Shown in pieces: positions 31,094-42,620 of a DNA stretch of 64,000 bases. The notes under the pieces were generated by a model. It saw only the letters and a program-made list of their open reading frames with translations, did not search any database and was not told where the DNA came from. The translations under genes and the position numbers were made by a program. Where the stretch lies: positions 18,719,583 through 18,783,582 of the forward strand of contig JAKCOZ010000008.1 in NCBI GenBank assembly GCA_022605955.1, read 5' to 3'. Every line of letters starts with the position of its first letter. Position 1 is the stretch's first letter. Source of the stretch: Rallus limicola (taxonomy: Eukaryota; Chordata; Aves; Gruiformes; Rallidae).

Positions 31094-34000
31094 ATATTTG
31101 CCAATATATCCCCCATCACAGGCAAGGGTGATTCTGTAAGATCTATCCTTTTTATCAACATGATATAAACTACACATGAAACACACACGCACTCCCTATA
31201 AATGCAAGAAATACATTTATTCCTCCAGTATCTGCTGCTATTAAAAACCTTACAATTTTTCATTTTTTTTAAGTGTAAAAGGATTAAAAAAAAGAGGAAC
31301 TATTAAGCTTTCAGAAATTACTGTGATGCTCCTTTTGAGAACACCTGAACACTCCAGCTTTCCCAAAGAAAGACAGAAATATCCCAGGAAAGTAGGGAAC
31401 ATGGCTTTAAGCCTACAGCAGGAAGAGTTTGGTCATCTCAGGCAGACTGGGGAATGGAAACAGGGCCTTCCTCTGGGAGAAGTAAGTCTAACAATATAAA
31501 CTAGGAAAGACGTCGGAAAATCTTCCTGATACTGCTTTCTTTAGCAGTCAGCTCTATTCAGTTTTCAGGCCAAGGAAACTGTTTGCTTTTCCTTGGTACA
31601 CTCCTAATTAGTGCGAAAACAAAGTCATTAAGCTGGATTCACATCCATTCCCACTCACAGGACTTTGCAGGGCTTACATAATGCATTTACCCAGGCAGCA
31701 TGCTAAATCTTGAAGATCTCTACAGTCCAGCTCTATACCTCTCTGTGGTAATAGAACTACAGCTACGAAGGCAGACAATGAGTCCAATTACAGGGACCAA
31801 ATACCTGTAATTAAGGTAGTGAAGAGCTAAGTTGCTTGGTTTTCTTTATTAAAAAAATACAATTCTGAGTTTTCAAGTCTAGGAGTTCTTTCTTAACATA
31901 AAAATCATAGCCCTGTGTTTTGTGAGATGCTCAGTAATTCCTGTGGAGAGGAGCTGCTCTTGTTCAGTTCCAGACACAAGTGCCTGTTAAGACCCAGCTC
32001 CACTGGAATCAATCATGGCAAAGTGCTTGAGAACTACAGAGACCCCATGTTGAGTCTGTAACTAGGCGTTTCTCAGGAAGTCACTTTCCTCTGCCATGGA
32101 AACTAGTCAGAGATGAAAAAATGCCTTCCCATGATGGTGAATTTGCTTTGACCTAATAGAGCTAAGGAACAAGTTACCTGATGGCTATCCAAATAGTGGT
32201 TTTCAATTTGGTTTCTTTAGAGCTTTCAAAACATCTCTTCTACTTTTATCAGTGTAAGATTACTCAGCCAAAAGTGACACAAAGAAAGTATAAAATGGCA
32301 TCACCTACTTTGTGTCTTTAGAAATTACAGTTTGGCTTGTTTAATGTAGTGAGACCACCAGGATACTGTCGGCTGCTGCGAGACCCTAGCACTGTGGAGG
32401 TTAATATTCAATGGAAAAGATAAACAGAATTTGGGACAAAGCACACTAGTCGTGAATATATTATTTGAATTAGAAACACAGGAATAATATCAGCTGCTCA
32501 GTGTATTGCTTCTCACTGTATGGATGGCCAGATTCTTCTGGCACTTTATCTCCTGGGATCAGATGCACCATTTACTCAGATGCCAGCAATAAAAGCCAGT
32601 CACTTCTGGAAATGAACAAAGTGTGCTCTGATATGGCTATCTAAACCTGTGCAGCTCACAAGACTGTATAAGGTAGGTGAATATTTAGGGACTAGAAGTG
32701 ACTTGTTCAGAAGACCCACAGCTTCCAACAGGTCAGAATGTTCTTGGGCACAGCACCCACAGGACCTGCCTCTAGTTGGCATATGAGAGCCAGCCCACAG
32801 AGGTGTGCTTCAAAACTTCCACCTGTCCAGCAGGAATAATGTTGGCTTCTTGCTTTTCACTTGCAAACTCCTTTTCCTTCCCCATTGTTAGCTTCAAGCA
32901 AGGTAATTTCTCCACATCCTTTATAGGAGTCAGTGATCTCATTATGAAATACACCTAAGTCATCAATGGGAAATAGATAGTCAAGGGCTTCTTTCTGCAG
33001 ATGAAAGACAGTCTGATGCCAAGCTCTCTAACAGAAAGCTACATATGGAACTCACATTTCCTTATGCTGTTTCTCTTCCATTATGTTCCCTTGCATGTTC
33101 CCTATGCAGTTGGACAGAGGTCATCAACTAGACAGGCCAGGTCACTTCTAGCTCCATCCTATCACCTTGCCTGGTTTCACCAGTTTTAATTACCTTCTCA
33201 TTCCGTTTCAAACATATTAATTCCTTCTGCTGTTGAGAAAGGTCTTTGCCCAAGCCTCCTTGCTTTCTGCAGCACCAGCCACTACACAGCACTGTGAACA
33301 GGGAGATGGGGAGGCACAGAGAGTGGGGGAAGAGGAGTTGTGCTTACATCCTTGCACAATAGCACTCTGAGCTGCATCACAAATGCCCAGCAGATTCTGG
33401 GCCAGGGAGCAAACAAACAAGCAAGCTAGCAGTAACACGGTAGAGCCTTTTCCCATCCAAACTGTAGAGCTTCAGTTTGCATAGTTTGTAGAATTTGAGC
33501 TTTTATTTGAAAAACATTGCCTAGTTAGTCAGGCAGTTGATTTGTTTCTAGTCACAAAAAGCTGCCCCTAGACTAGAAAAAATAACCTCATCCCTGGAAG
33601 CTTTCACACACAAGCATGTATCTGAAAAGATCACTAACGACTTGCTCACATGCAGGGAAGGTCTGAACCCAGCCCTTTGAAACCAGTGGAAAGCCTCCTG
33701 CTGCTTTCCAGACAAAGCACAGATAAATCCGTCCCAGCTGAGTAGATTAGTTCTTCCTAATGAGTCCTGACAGCCCCCCAGGCTGTTTAGATTACTATAT
33801 ATAGGCAGCAATGCTTATACAACATAGGTAGGACAGGCAGGCATGGAGCATATATAGAAGAGTAATAACAAGTAAGTCCCTAAGGTAGAAGCATCACAGC
33901 ACAAGTCATCATCAACAGCAGGGAGAGGGGCAGTGCTTGTCAGACAATGTACAGCGATCAGAAAACACCACCAGGCACAGAATTTACAGCAAGATTTTTC

Positions 34001-37000
34001 TGGGAATTATCACCATGTGGGTCTTGGTGCACAAGTTTATGAGTTTAACTTGGGCAGTTTCAATGTTCTGACACTGAAAATAACTTGCAAGGACAACTCA
34101 TGAGCACCTGGAGGTAGACTGAGCTTGAGGATGTCTCCTGAGAATGTGAGTATGAGCACAACAGAACTCATGTCTATTGTTATAGTGAGCAGTACCCATT
34201 ACAGGCATTTGCAGAATAGCTAAGAGAACAAATTAAGCACTTGTTTTTGAGTGCACAGGCAAGAGCACATGCAGTCCCTTCCCTTCTGAAGAGATTTTAA
34301 CAATTGCTGCTTATCTAAGCACCTACAGGATATGAATACAATGATAACTCAGAAATGCTCTTCCCAGCATCTGGACTCTTTCTCTAGTCCTTTATTTTGA
34401 TTTATCGGGTCAGTCCCCTAAGAGTTTAGAGGGATTTATTTACTTTGGTCTTTTACTGATACTGTGGTAAAAAGCTGAAGCACAAGCCATACAAGGAAAG
34501 ATGATCATGCAGAGAAACAAGCTCCCCCATTGTACCAGACTACATTTATCTCCCTGCAAAATGCTGAGTAGGAGAGTTTGGAGATTTATTTCTTTTGAGG
34601 TGACACATTAATGAAGATCTTAAAGCAATCTGTTGACCACCAAACTGAATTATCACCCTGACATTTTTGCACAGCATATAAAAAAGTATTTCTTTTCCAT
34701 TAAACAAAAATGTAAAGCCCAGCATGCAAAGGAATAGCTCACCTAAGGGTGGGAAATGTGATGTGTTTGTGATGGCATATTTGTTCAATTTTTTAACTGA
34801 GGACCAGAGGGTTTGTAGCTTTGGAGGTATGACCAATTATTAAAGTTTGTACTTTCTAGAATCTGGAGAACTGTTGGGTAATCTGTCATAGTACTGTTTA
34901 ATACATCTAAACCTTTCCCTGAGCGCTATATGAGTGCTGTTTTTCAAAAAACCCCAATCCCTAAATTTCCCCTTGATAGCTCCTCTTCTGCATGCCTGGC
35001 AGGTCACTCTAACCCACTGCAGATCACTGACTTCTGGAGGTTTGCACTGCCTGCACAGTGGTGGCTGATGGAATCCAAAGCACACCCAGAGCCCAAACTT
35101 CAGCCCAACCTGAGGTTCTTCAGTGTAACTACCAAAGTAAACTTGCTGTGGGAGTACAACAGTAACACCCCCCCTTCAATATGGTCTGTGTGCTTCAGCT
35201 TCCTACAGTACAGAGGAGCAGAGGGATGCCATAATTTGCAGTCCTCTAAGGATCTTAAAGGGCTCTCAGAGCAGTCATGCTGCTTTTCTCTAAAATCAAT
35301 TGCTTTTATAATGGCATTTGTCTAGGCATAAGAAGCCAAGCTCTATCCCAAGAGTTCTCAATTTGCCAGGCAAATATCAGAGTTTTAATGGAAAGTAGAG
35401 TTTGCCTTCAGCTATTTACTGGCTACATTAGTAATCAGAATTCAATATTTATGAAGATATATCAGTACTCTTGAAATATCATGCTGACATTTTCTCTGGA
35501 AACACACTCTGCCACTCCAGGCAGCAGTTACAAAATCGATATGCCCCTGGAAGACAAGTGGCTTTTTTTTTAGTGCTCCACAATTATCAAAGGAGAAATA
35601 TTTTGTATAAGACTGTACATTCACAGAACTAGACAACTTTCTTGGAAGAAAACTTTAACTGAGATTTGATTCAGACCCCAGACTCCTTCCAGTAGCAATG
35701 ACATAATCTAGCAGAATAAATACTAGCAGAAGGGTCCAGCACTGTGGTGCTCAGCACCAAATGTCCATGTATTATCAGAGAAGAACAACTGGTACTTGGG
35801 GAGAACTAGGTGGTTAGGGATCACAGACTTAGGAACATTGGCCCAGGGCTGATAGGGGAGGGAGGAACAGTGGAGGCTCCACACAGTGCCACGGAGCCCC
35901 TTGTCTTACAGCAGCTCTGTGCCAATTATTGGTACCTAAATACAGGGACTAACACTATCCAGAGCAGTCCCAGGCATTTCCTTTACAGGAACCGAGTAGG
36001 TATCCTGGCCAGACACTCCAGGACATCTCCACAGTGCCCAGTTTCAAATTTAACCTGCTTTCCAGTAGCATAAGCACACTGCTCACTACTCCCGCCCTAC
36101 AGCACAGCCAAGGAAGGAAGGTGCAATTTACAGTTCCTGTTTCCAATCAGGTTAATCTTTTCCCAAAATCTCTAATTATTTAATTTAATTTTGTATTGAG
36201 AAATAGGTGAATTGAGTCCTAAAATGATGTATCACAGCACTGGCTAGCTCAGATTTATCAGCATGGGGTTACAAGAGCCTGCTGGAAGCAATTCCTTTCT
36301 CTCTCTGTGTCTAGCTCAGCTTCAAATTCTAAACCAGCAGTAGAAGGAAACGTCATTGCCTGGCACATCGTTGCAAATGGACTGGGGGTATCTATGATCA
36401 GCAGCTGCAACGCCCTATTTTCAGACTTCATTTTACAGTGCAGAAACCTGAATTAGCCTGAGCTCTTTCACACAGTTTTAATGGCATTTTTTTCAGAGCA
36501 CACTCAGTGAGTCCTCACAGAAAATAAATGTCACCAACTCAGTGAAATATTACAAAGATGATTCCAAAGTGCACACATTCAGGAATGCTGCAACCCTTGT
36601 CAGGCTTAACAGGGATGTAGACAGCAAAATAGCCAAGTAACTAAGTTAAATAATTGAACTAGAGAACCAATCACATCAGCCTCAAAACAAAAAAACAGTG
36701 AGATGGGCTGCTAAAATAACCAGTGCAGCCCATGAGCTAATCTAAGGCCCCAAAAATTCAACAGGAACCTCTCCGCAGATTGCAGTGGAAGGAGAAGCAA
36801 ACTCTTAACTGCATGAACTTGCATGATGTTTAAAATCACAGTGCATCACCCAGTAGCTCAGAAGCTCATACTGACAGCTACTATTTAAAATAAGATCATT
36901 AAGGGGCAATGAATGTTGTCACTTGTTATCATTTATCTGCTATGTGACCAATTTAATTATTTAATGACAGTCCAACATTCATTCAATATCAGATTCTGAG

Positions 37001-38267
37001 ATTCCTTTCCTCCCTGCTTGGCAAGGTGACAGCAAAGTTTACAACTAGAATAAATCCAAATTAATCCATGAACTCAGTAGAAACAAGACCACCAGACAGG
37101 CTCTAGCAAACAGGCCTAATACCCTGGGCTTCCTTTAATATTCATGTCTTAAGGCAGCAAGGATGGTACACAGAAATAAGCCAAATGAATGCTTAACTTC
37201 AGATGCCTATGAATTGGAGAAGGATCCCTTCCTCTTGGATTACTTTTAGGACATAAAAATAATCACAAATTCCTTTGAATTTAGGTAAATAGAGCCTATG
37301 TGAGTAGTTAGCACCAGTAAGAAAGTTTCTTTTTAAGAAGATGTCTGGACAATGCTTGCCAGTCTTCCCATAAATACTGGGTTTAATTAATCATTTTGGT
37401 TTCATTCTTGCACAAACCAAAACTACAAAAAATCCCAAATCAAACAAACCAGAAATCAATCAAAGATTTTCAATGTCAAGAACTGTATTCTACATTCAAA
37501 AAATCCACAACATTTTAATAAGCAAACAGTATCCTCCCCTGCAGAGTTGGGTTTTTTTTGAAAGCAATATCTCCATTTTTCTTAACTACAAACACAATTC
37601 CTATATTATATATCCTATGTGCTGTGTATCAGTGCTAAACAGGCAATGAGGAAGGAGACAGAAGACTCAAGCACTGCCCTAAAGTCTATGTTTTCCAAGG
37701 GACAGAGAACAGAGTACTCACCATCACACACCATGACTCACAGAACAAATTAGTCATCAGACCCACCACTATAGCTTAGTCTTTTCTGGTTGTTCTTGGG
37801 GTCACACTGCTTCTGTGCAACAGGTTAGAAGAGCAGCTTGGATACAGGAGGTCTAATAGAATTGTCCTTCTTCAATAGGAATTCCTCTCTCTGGTATTAT
37901 GAAAAATAATCACCAGCGTCCACAAAGAACCCCAGACGTTCCGTTAGAACTGATGCAGTCAGAAACTCCTGCCAGAAACATTCGGGGAGGACTGGGCTGA
38001 CTAGAAAGACTGGTCAGCAAAGCTTGAAAACTGGAAATCTATTGAAAAAAAGGATAGGGAAGGTTTTGCCAAGGCACATATTATTCATGGATTGCAATCA
38101 CATTGTGCCAAAGCTTCCACCTCTGCTCTCCATAACTTACAGTGAGCTGGAAGGGCTGCAAAGAGAAACAAAGCCCCTTATGGGAATTGTGTCTGAGGAA
38201 GTTGAGGGGTTGGATGACCACATTTGCTTCATTGTATTTCTAGATCATTAACTTTACTTGCTTGTAG
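31094..38267. other. Intergenic interval between the two SDR genes
   Basis: It starts with the DHRS9 3' UTR and should end with the 5' region of the paralog. No exon of a known gene was recognised. The longest open frames (for example plus 34930-35325) show no domain pattern. A minus-strand 79-codon frame with a signal-peptide-like start is treated as a finding. Confidence 0.55.
31240..31245 (+). other. Possible DHRS9 poly(A) signal (ATTAAA)
   Basis: An ATTAAA hexamer 147 nt after the DHRS9 stop. No canonical AATAAA was noticed nearer, so this is only a candidate. Confidence 0.3.
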
Positions 38268-38598
38268 CTCTCACTTTCAGACTCACTGCACATAGCAATT
38301 CTGGCTTCCATACTTTCTCTTATCATTTACTGGCTCATCAGAGACAGTCAGCAAGTGAGACACCTGAATGGAAAGCATGTCTTCATAACAGGCTGTGACA
38401 CTGGACTTGGAAACTCACTGGCTAAATGCCTTGACAAAAGGGGATTTTCTGTCATTGCTGCATGTGCCACAGAAAAAGGAGGCCAAGAGCTACAGTCCTG
38501 CTGCTCACTCTCACTGAAGACAGTGAACCTGAATTTAGCTGACTCCAACAGCATTGCCAGGGCTGTGGTGTTTGTGACTGAAGAGACAGCTGGCAAGG
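38268..38598 (+). CDS. DHRS9-like exon 1 (anchor and cofactor motif)
   Basis: Two acceptor-like sites lie at the left: TTGCTTGTAG ending 38267 and CTCACTTTCAG ending 38280; the in-frame TAG at 38265-38267 is itself the first one. From either the frame is open through SLIIYWLIRD, which aligns with the DHRS9 membrane anchor, and TGCDTGLG (38388-38411) to the donor AAGG|GTAAGT, phase 1. No in-frame ATG occurs before the cofactor motif; the only V at 38355 is a GTG. Confidence 0.8.
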
Positions 38599-41500
38599 GT
38601 AAGTGCTAATTTCCGAGAAAAATGATTCAACATAACCAAATCTGATCTAGCTAAAAGTTCTGCTGCCTCTCCTGTCTCCCCAGAGGCATTTTTCATCTTA
38701 CTGATGAAACACAATCAGTCTTCAGTTCTGTCATTTCTCAGTTCAAAGAGATTCTCTCCAGGAACAATTTTGGGCTTTCCCTCACTTTCATCAACAAAGG
38801 TGCCTAAAAACATAGTTGCTCAGTCAATTAAAACTAGATAATTCCCAGATGGAGTTTTCAGACTCTTTTTGCTGCAGCTGAAGAATCTCAGTGGGGGGAA
38901 GGTACCAGAAAGAACTTTGTTGACAATAAATCCAGCCCACCCAATTAAAAATAGAGCTTCTTCAGTCCTCCTCTAGTAATCCTGAGAGTGTTTTTGCATG
39001 GCTGAGTAAACCTGACTTTTGCAATGCACACAGTAACAACTGCACTGACTGTGATAGTTAAACATTTGCTATTTCAGCCAGTTTTCTTAGAGTTGCTACA
39101 TCAGTAGCTGTCACTACTGCTATTGTACCTACACCTCTGAGCAGTTATCTAAAAGAGGAGAGGTTTGTCCTTGGATACCTGGGAGTGGAGTTAAAAAACA
39201 AGACAAGTGTTGGTTTTGGCGAAGCGGGATGAAAAGATCTGCACAGTAAATACATTCAACTTGGCAATACACATTTCATTCTCAGCACTGACAGTGCAGA
39301 CTAGACATTGTTAAGGGCTGCAAAAGGGGATCACAGCACTGCAACTATCAGCTGTAACACGCCTTTATACCTATATATGCTTTATATATATATATATATT
39401 CAGTAGGCTTGTTAATTAACTAGTTAAAACAGCAAAACATTTCTCTTCTACCAACAGGACTCTCCTCAAAGCATCTCAAACACTGTTGGGCTCAGCATGA
39501 AAGCTCCAGATCATTATTGAATGTAGTGAATGAGGGCAAGGACAACATAATTATTAGCACTTACCTCCTCTGGCCCTTCCAGCTGGCAGAGGGCCGCACG
39601 TTTTCGGTCAGAGTAGCCACTGCTAATGCTGTCACCTCAGTCTGAGAAACTCTTATGAATGCTGGACTTTCGGCCTCTCCCATCAGGCAGAGGCTGTCCT
39701 CAGCAAACTCTTGAAAGCGTCACTATTTAGATAAAGGTTCTCAAGTAATTTATAAGATAGTAAAGCAGTATTATCAATACACAGGGTTAAGCTAATATTT
39801 TTAGAAGTGTTGAATAAATCTGCATGTCTGGTTCAGACCTTAAGAACCCAAACCAGAAAAATCAGTCTCTCCACTCTTATGTGGACGACTTGATTTTCAC
39901 AAGAACCTTCGGAGCCCACATACTTGAGTGGATCCAGGAAATAAAGCCCAGTATGGTGGCATCTACCTCCAAATAAAATACTTTTCCTTTAATACCTTAC
40001 TCGTGCTCTTTTAGAGTGATTGCCTCGGGCCTGTAGCAAAATTTTCCAGGTTCAGAGAGTAGATCTTTCAAGCAAACCCCAGACAACTGTATTCATCTCA
40101 CTGAAGTTTTTGCAGACTGTGTGCTTGGTTCACAATGCTATACACAAAACTCTAGGGTAAGATATTGCCATTGCCACACACTGAAATAAATAGTTTTGTT
40201 ATCCTCTTAGGACTTTTTGGGTTGGTGAGCAATGCTGAAGGAACAGCACCTGTAGCACCCACTGACTGGCTGATGATTGAAGACTTCCACTCAGTGCTGG
40301 ATGTCAGTCTGCTGGGATTGATTGAAATCACGCTCAAGCTTCTGCCACTTCTGAAAAAAGCTGAGGGAAGAGTAGTCAATCTAATTAACGCCAAAGGCCT
40401 CATGGCTTTTGCAGGGGGTGGCTACAGCCTATCCAAATGGGGCATGGAAGCTTTCTCTGACACCTTACGGTGAGTAGCTACAAATACATGCATGAATCCA
40501 AGAACAGATTCATGTGCTGAGAAAAAGTGACTGTGTTTGCCCCTCTCGTTTTCTTTCTGGAAATCTTGCCTAAAGGGGAAAAGAAAAATATGAGGATGTT
40601 GGTCAGTTGTCTTCACAAGGACTAGGAAGGTTTGTTGCAACCCATTTTGAATCCTTCTATAAAGAAAGTACATGCCTTCAGGATATAAAATGTAAGCTAA
40701 CAGCTAGTGTACATGTGGTCTATTTGGTATATTCTAATGTACATGTGGTACACTTCGGAATGTAGCTGTCTGGGTCACCTGAGCTGCCCAGACAAAGAGG
40801 CCATTTTCATCCCAAGGAATCACATTCCAACTCATAATTACACAGAGGGAACCATGCTACCAGAAAACAGCTAACCTTTATTACACTAACACTTGATCAC
40901 TTAAGTTTAGCCATTTAACCATATGACTGAGAATAAAGTTCTAATCTAAGTGAAAATTGTTACTCTCTTTTTGGTTTTTTTTTCCAAGGCATTTTAATGA
41001 TCTCTTCCTGTGGGAAGCTAAAATGATACAAGTGTATTTGAGAGTTTTAGTTTTATAATGCATGACTAAGATGCAGCTGGCTGCTCCATGATTTGCATCG
41101 GTCCAACATACACCACACAGAAAGCTGTGAATCTGATGCTGCTTTTTTCCCTTAGAGTTAATCTCCTGATAGGCTTTTACAGGACAGGTACACTGTTAGT
41201 AAGCTAATTTGAACATCTAAAAATTATTCTGACATTTGATTATAAGAATCGAAGTCTCAAATACTCATTTATATGACAGATTTTCAACTTACTTATATTG
41301 GGTGGTCAGGGATGGTTATTGTGGCTTTTTCTTCTAGGATAGAGATGCAGCATTTTGGAGTGAAAGTCAGTATTGTTGAACACAGTTTCTTTAAGGCAGA
41401 AGCTGTTAATTCAGATGTCGTTGAGAAATACCTCTTAAAACTTTGGAACAGACTGACTCCTGAGATCAGGGACTCCTATGGAGAAAAATACTTTGTTGAA

Positions 41501-42588
41501 TGTAAGTAGCAAAAGGACTGTACAAAACCTATGGAGAGATCTTACTAATTTATGTAAATAAATACCTGAAGCAAGATGACAGAGCCAGGCTTTTTTCAGC
41601 GGTGCCCAGGGACAGGACTTGAGGCAATGGGCACACACTGAAACACAGGATGTTCCTGCTGAGAATCAGGGAACATGTTTTTACTGTGAAGGTGACTGAG
41701 AACTGACACAGGTTGCCCAGGGTAGTTGTGGAGTCTCCATCCTTGAAAGATATTCACAAGCCATCTGGACATGGTCCTGGACAACCTGGTCTAGGTGACC
41801 CAGCTTGAGCAGGGGAAGTTGAGCCAGAGGCCCCCTCCATCCTCAACTGATCTGTAATTCAATGACCATTTTCTGGACTTCATTAACGTTTGTTAAGAAC
41901 CTATTGATGACTGTTCTGGACTAGTGTCTGTTACATAAGACCTGTGCTACTACTTCCCATGTGAGATTGTTGAGCTATGTCATCATGCTACCAACTTATT
42001 CCCTCCATACCGAAAAGGTGAATGCCCCAGAGGAATGAACTGCTATGACCGTATGCTAAATTTATGGCTTACTGATACCTGAAAAGATGTGTTGTGTCAC
42101 ACGCACTAACTGTAGGGAACATCTGGCTCACAACGTGGCCAGGGAGGTTTCTGTTTACTGGGCTCTGGGTGTTCCGCATCTTTCCGGTCTCTGCTCTGCT
42201 GTAGATATGCCACACTCAGTACTTGGGTCAGTAGTTTAAAGCAAGCCTGAAGATGTAGTTAAACCTTTGAACAGAATGAATCCTCTCACAAAGAATGCTG
42301 CATGTAAATGCTTTCAGGTTTATTTTCTTCTTTACAGATATAAAAGCTCAAAGATCATCAGCGAAAAGACTGTGTGACACTGATATTTCTAAGGTCATAA
42401 AATGCATGGAACATGCCCTGATAGCAAAGTACCCCAGGACACGATATGGAGCTGGATGGGATGCAAAGTTCTGTTGGCTGTTTCTCTCCTATGCCCCAAG
42501 CTATTTATCTGACATGTTGCTGTGTATGATGTTTCCAACTCCAGCAGCTAGTGGGAGATCAGTTCCTAGAGTTCTAATTAACATTTAG
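38268..42588 (+). CDS. DHRS9-like tandem paralog with degenerate SDR catalytic motifs (4 exons, start unresolved)
   Basis: Four open exons (to 38598; 40211-40469; 41338-41501; 42338-42588) have the same phases as DHRS9 and identical internal exon lengths (259 and 164 nt). Counted by hand, exon 2 is about 53% identical to DHRS9 (46 of 86 residues). Kept: TGCDTGLG and the active-site YSLSK. Changed, with DHRS9 numbering: NNAG(113-116) to SNAE, Asn139 to Ser, Ser166 to Asn, and the PG of IRPG to HS. Cofactor binding may persist, but normal dehydrogenase chemistry should be impaired. The frame runs into exon 1 from the acceptor with no ATG; the position matching the DHRS9 initiator Met is a GAC codon. 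An upstream coding exon, a near-cognate start or start loss are all possible. The C-terminus ends SVPRVLINI, unlike DHRS9. An AATAAA follows the stop by 27 nt. Confidence 0.85.
39383..39400 (+). repeat. (TA)n microsatellite
   Basis: Alternating T and A run in the first intron of the DHRS9-like gene. Confidence 0.8.
40211..40469 (+). CDS. DHRS9-like exon 2 (catalytic exon, degenerate)
   Basis: Acceptor TATCCTCTTAG, donor TTACG|GTGAGT. It encodes FGLVSNAEG, then DVSLLG (Ser codon 40306-40308 where DHRS9 has Asn), VVNLINAKG (Asn codon 40387-40389 where DHRS9 has the catalytic Ser) and YSLSK (Tyr 40423-40425, Lys 40435-40437). Confidence 0.9.
41338..41501 (+). CDS. DHRS9-like exon 3
   Basis: Acceptor TTTTTCTTCTAG, donor GAAT|GTAAGT. 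It encodes IEMQHFGVKVSIVEHSFFKA, in which the family PG is replaced by HS, through RDSYGEKYFVE. Confidence 0.9.
41592..41864 (+). mobile_element. CR1 LINE fragment, 3' end, diverged
   Basis: It contains successive blocks typical of the CR1 3' region: GGCAATGGGCACACACTGAA, ACAGGTTGCCCAGGGTAG, TTGTGGAGTCTCCATCCTTG, CTGGTCTAGGTGACCC and CTTGAGCAGGGG, in plus orientation. It sits in the third intron of the DHRS9-like gene and is 5'-truncated and non-coding. Confidence 0.85.
42338..42588 (+). CDS. DHRS9-like exon 4 with stop
   Basis: Acceptor TTCTTTACAG. It encodes CMEHALIAKYPRTRYGAGWD, homologous to DHRS9, then a hydrophobic stretch LSDMLLCMMF and a diverged end, with TAG at 42586-42588. Confidence 0.9.
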
Positions 42589-42614
42589 TATTAAACCAGT
42601 ATCAGTTCTGTGGA

Positions 42615-42620
42615 AATAAA
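42615..42620 (+). other. Poly(A) signal AATAAA of the DHRS9-like gene
   Basis: A canonical AATAAA 27 nt after the stop codon implies a very short 3' UTR and argues that the gene is, or recently was, transcribed. Confidence 0.5.

Noticed and set aside
34930..35325. 131-codon plus-strand open frame in the interval between the SDR genes
   Set aside because: No domain pattern, no splice or promoter context, composition like neighbouring non-coding DNA.
38355..38357. GTG as start codon of the DHRS9-like gene
   Set aside because: It would remove the membrane anchor that is clearly homologous upstream, and GTG is not a usual start in nuclear genes.
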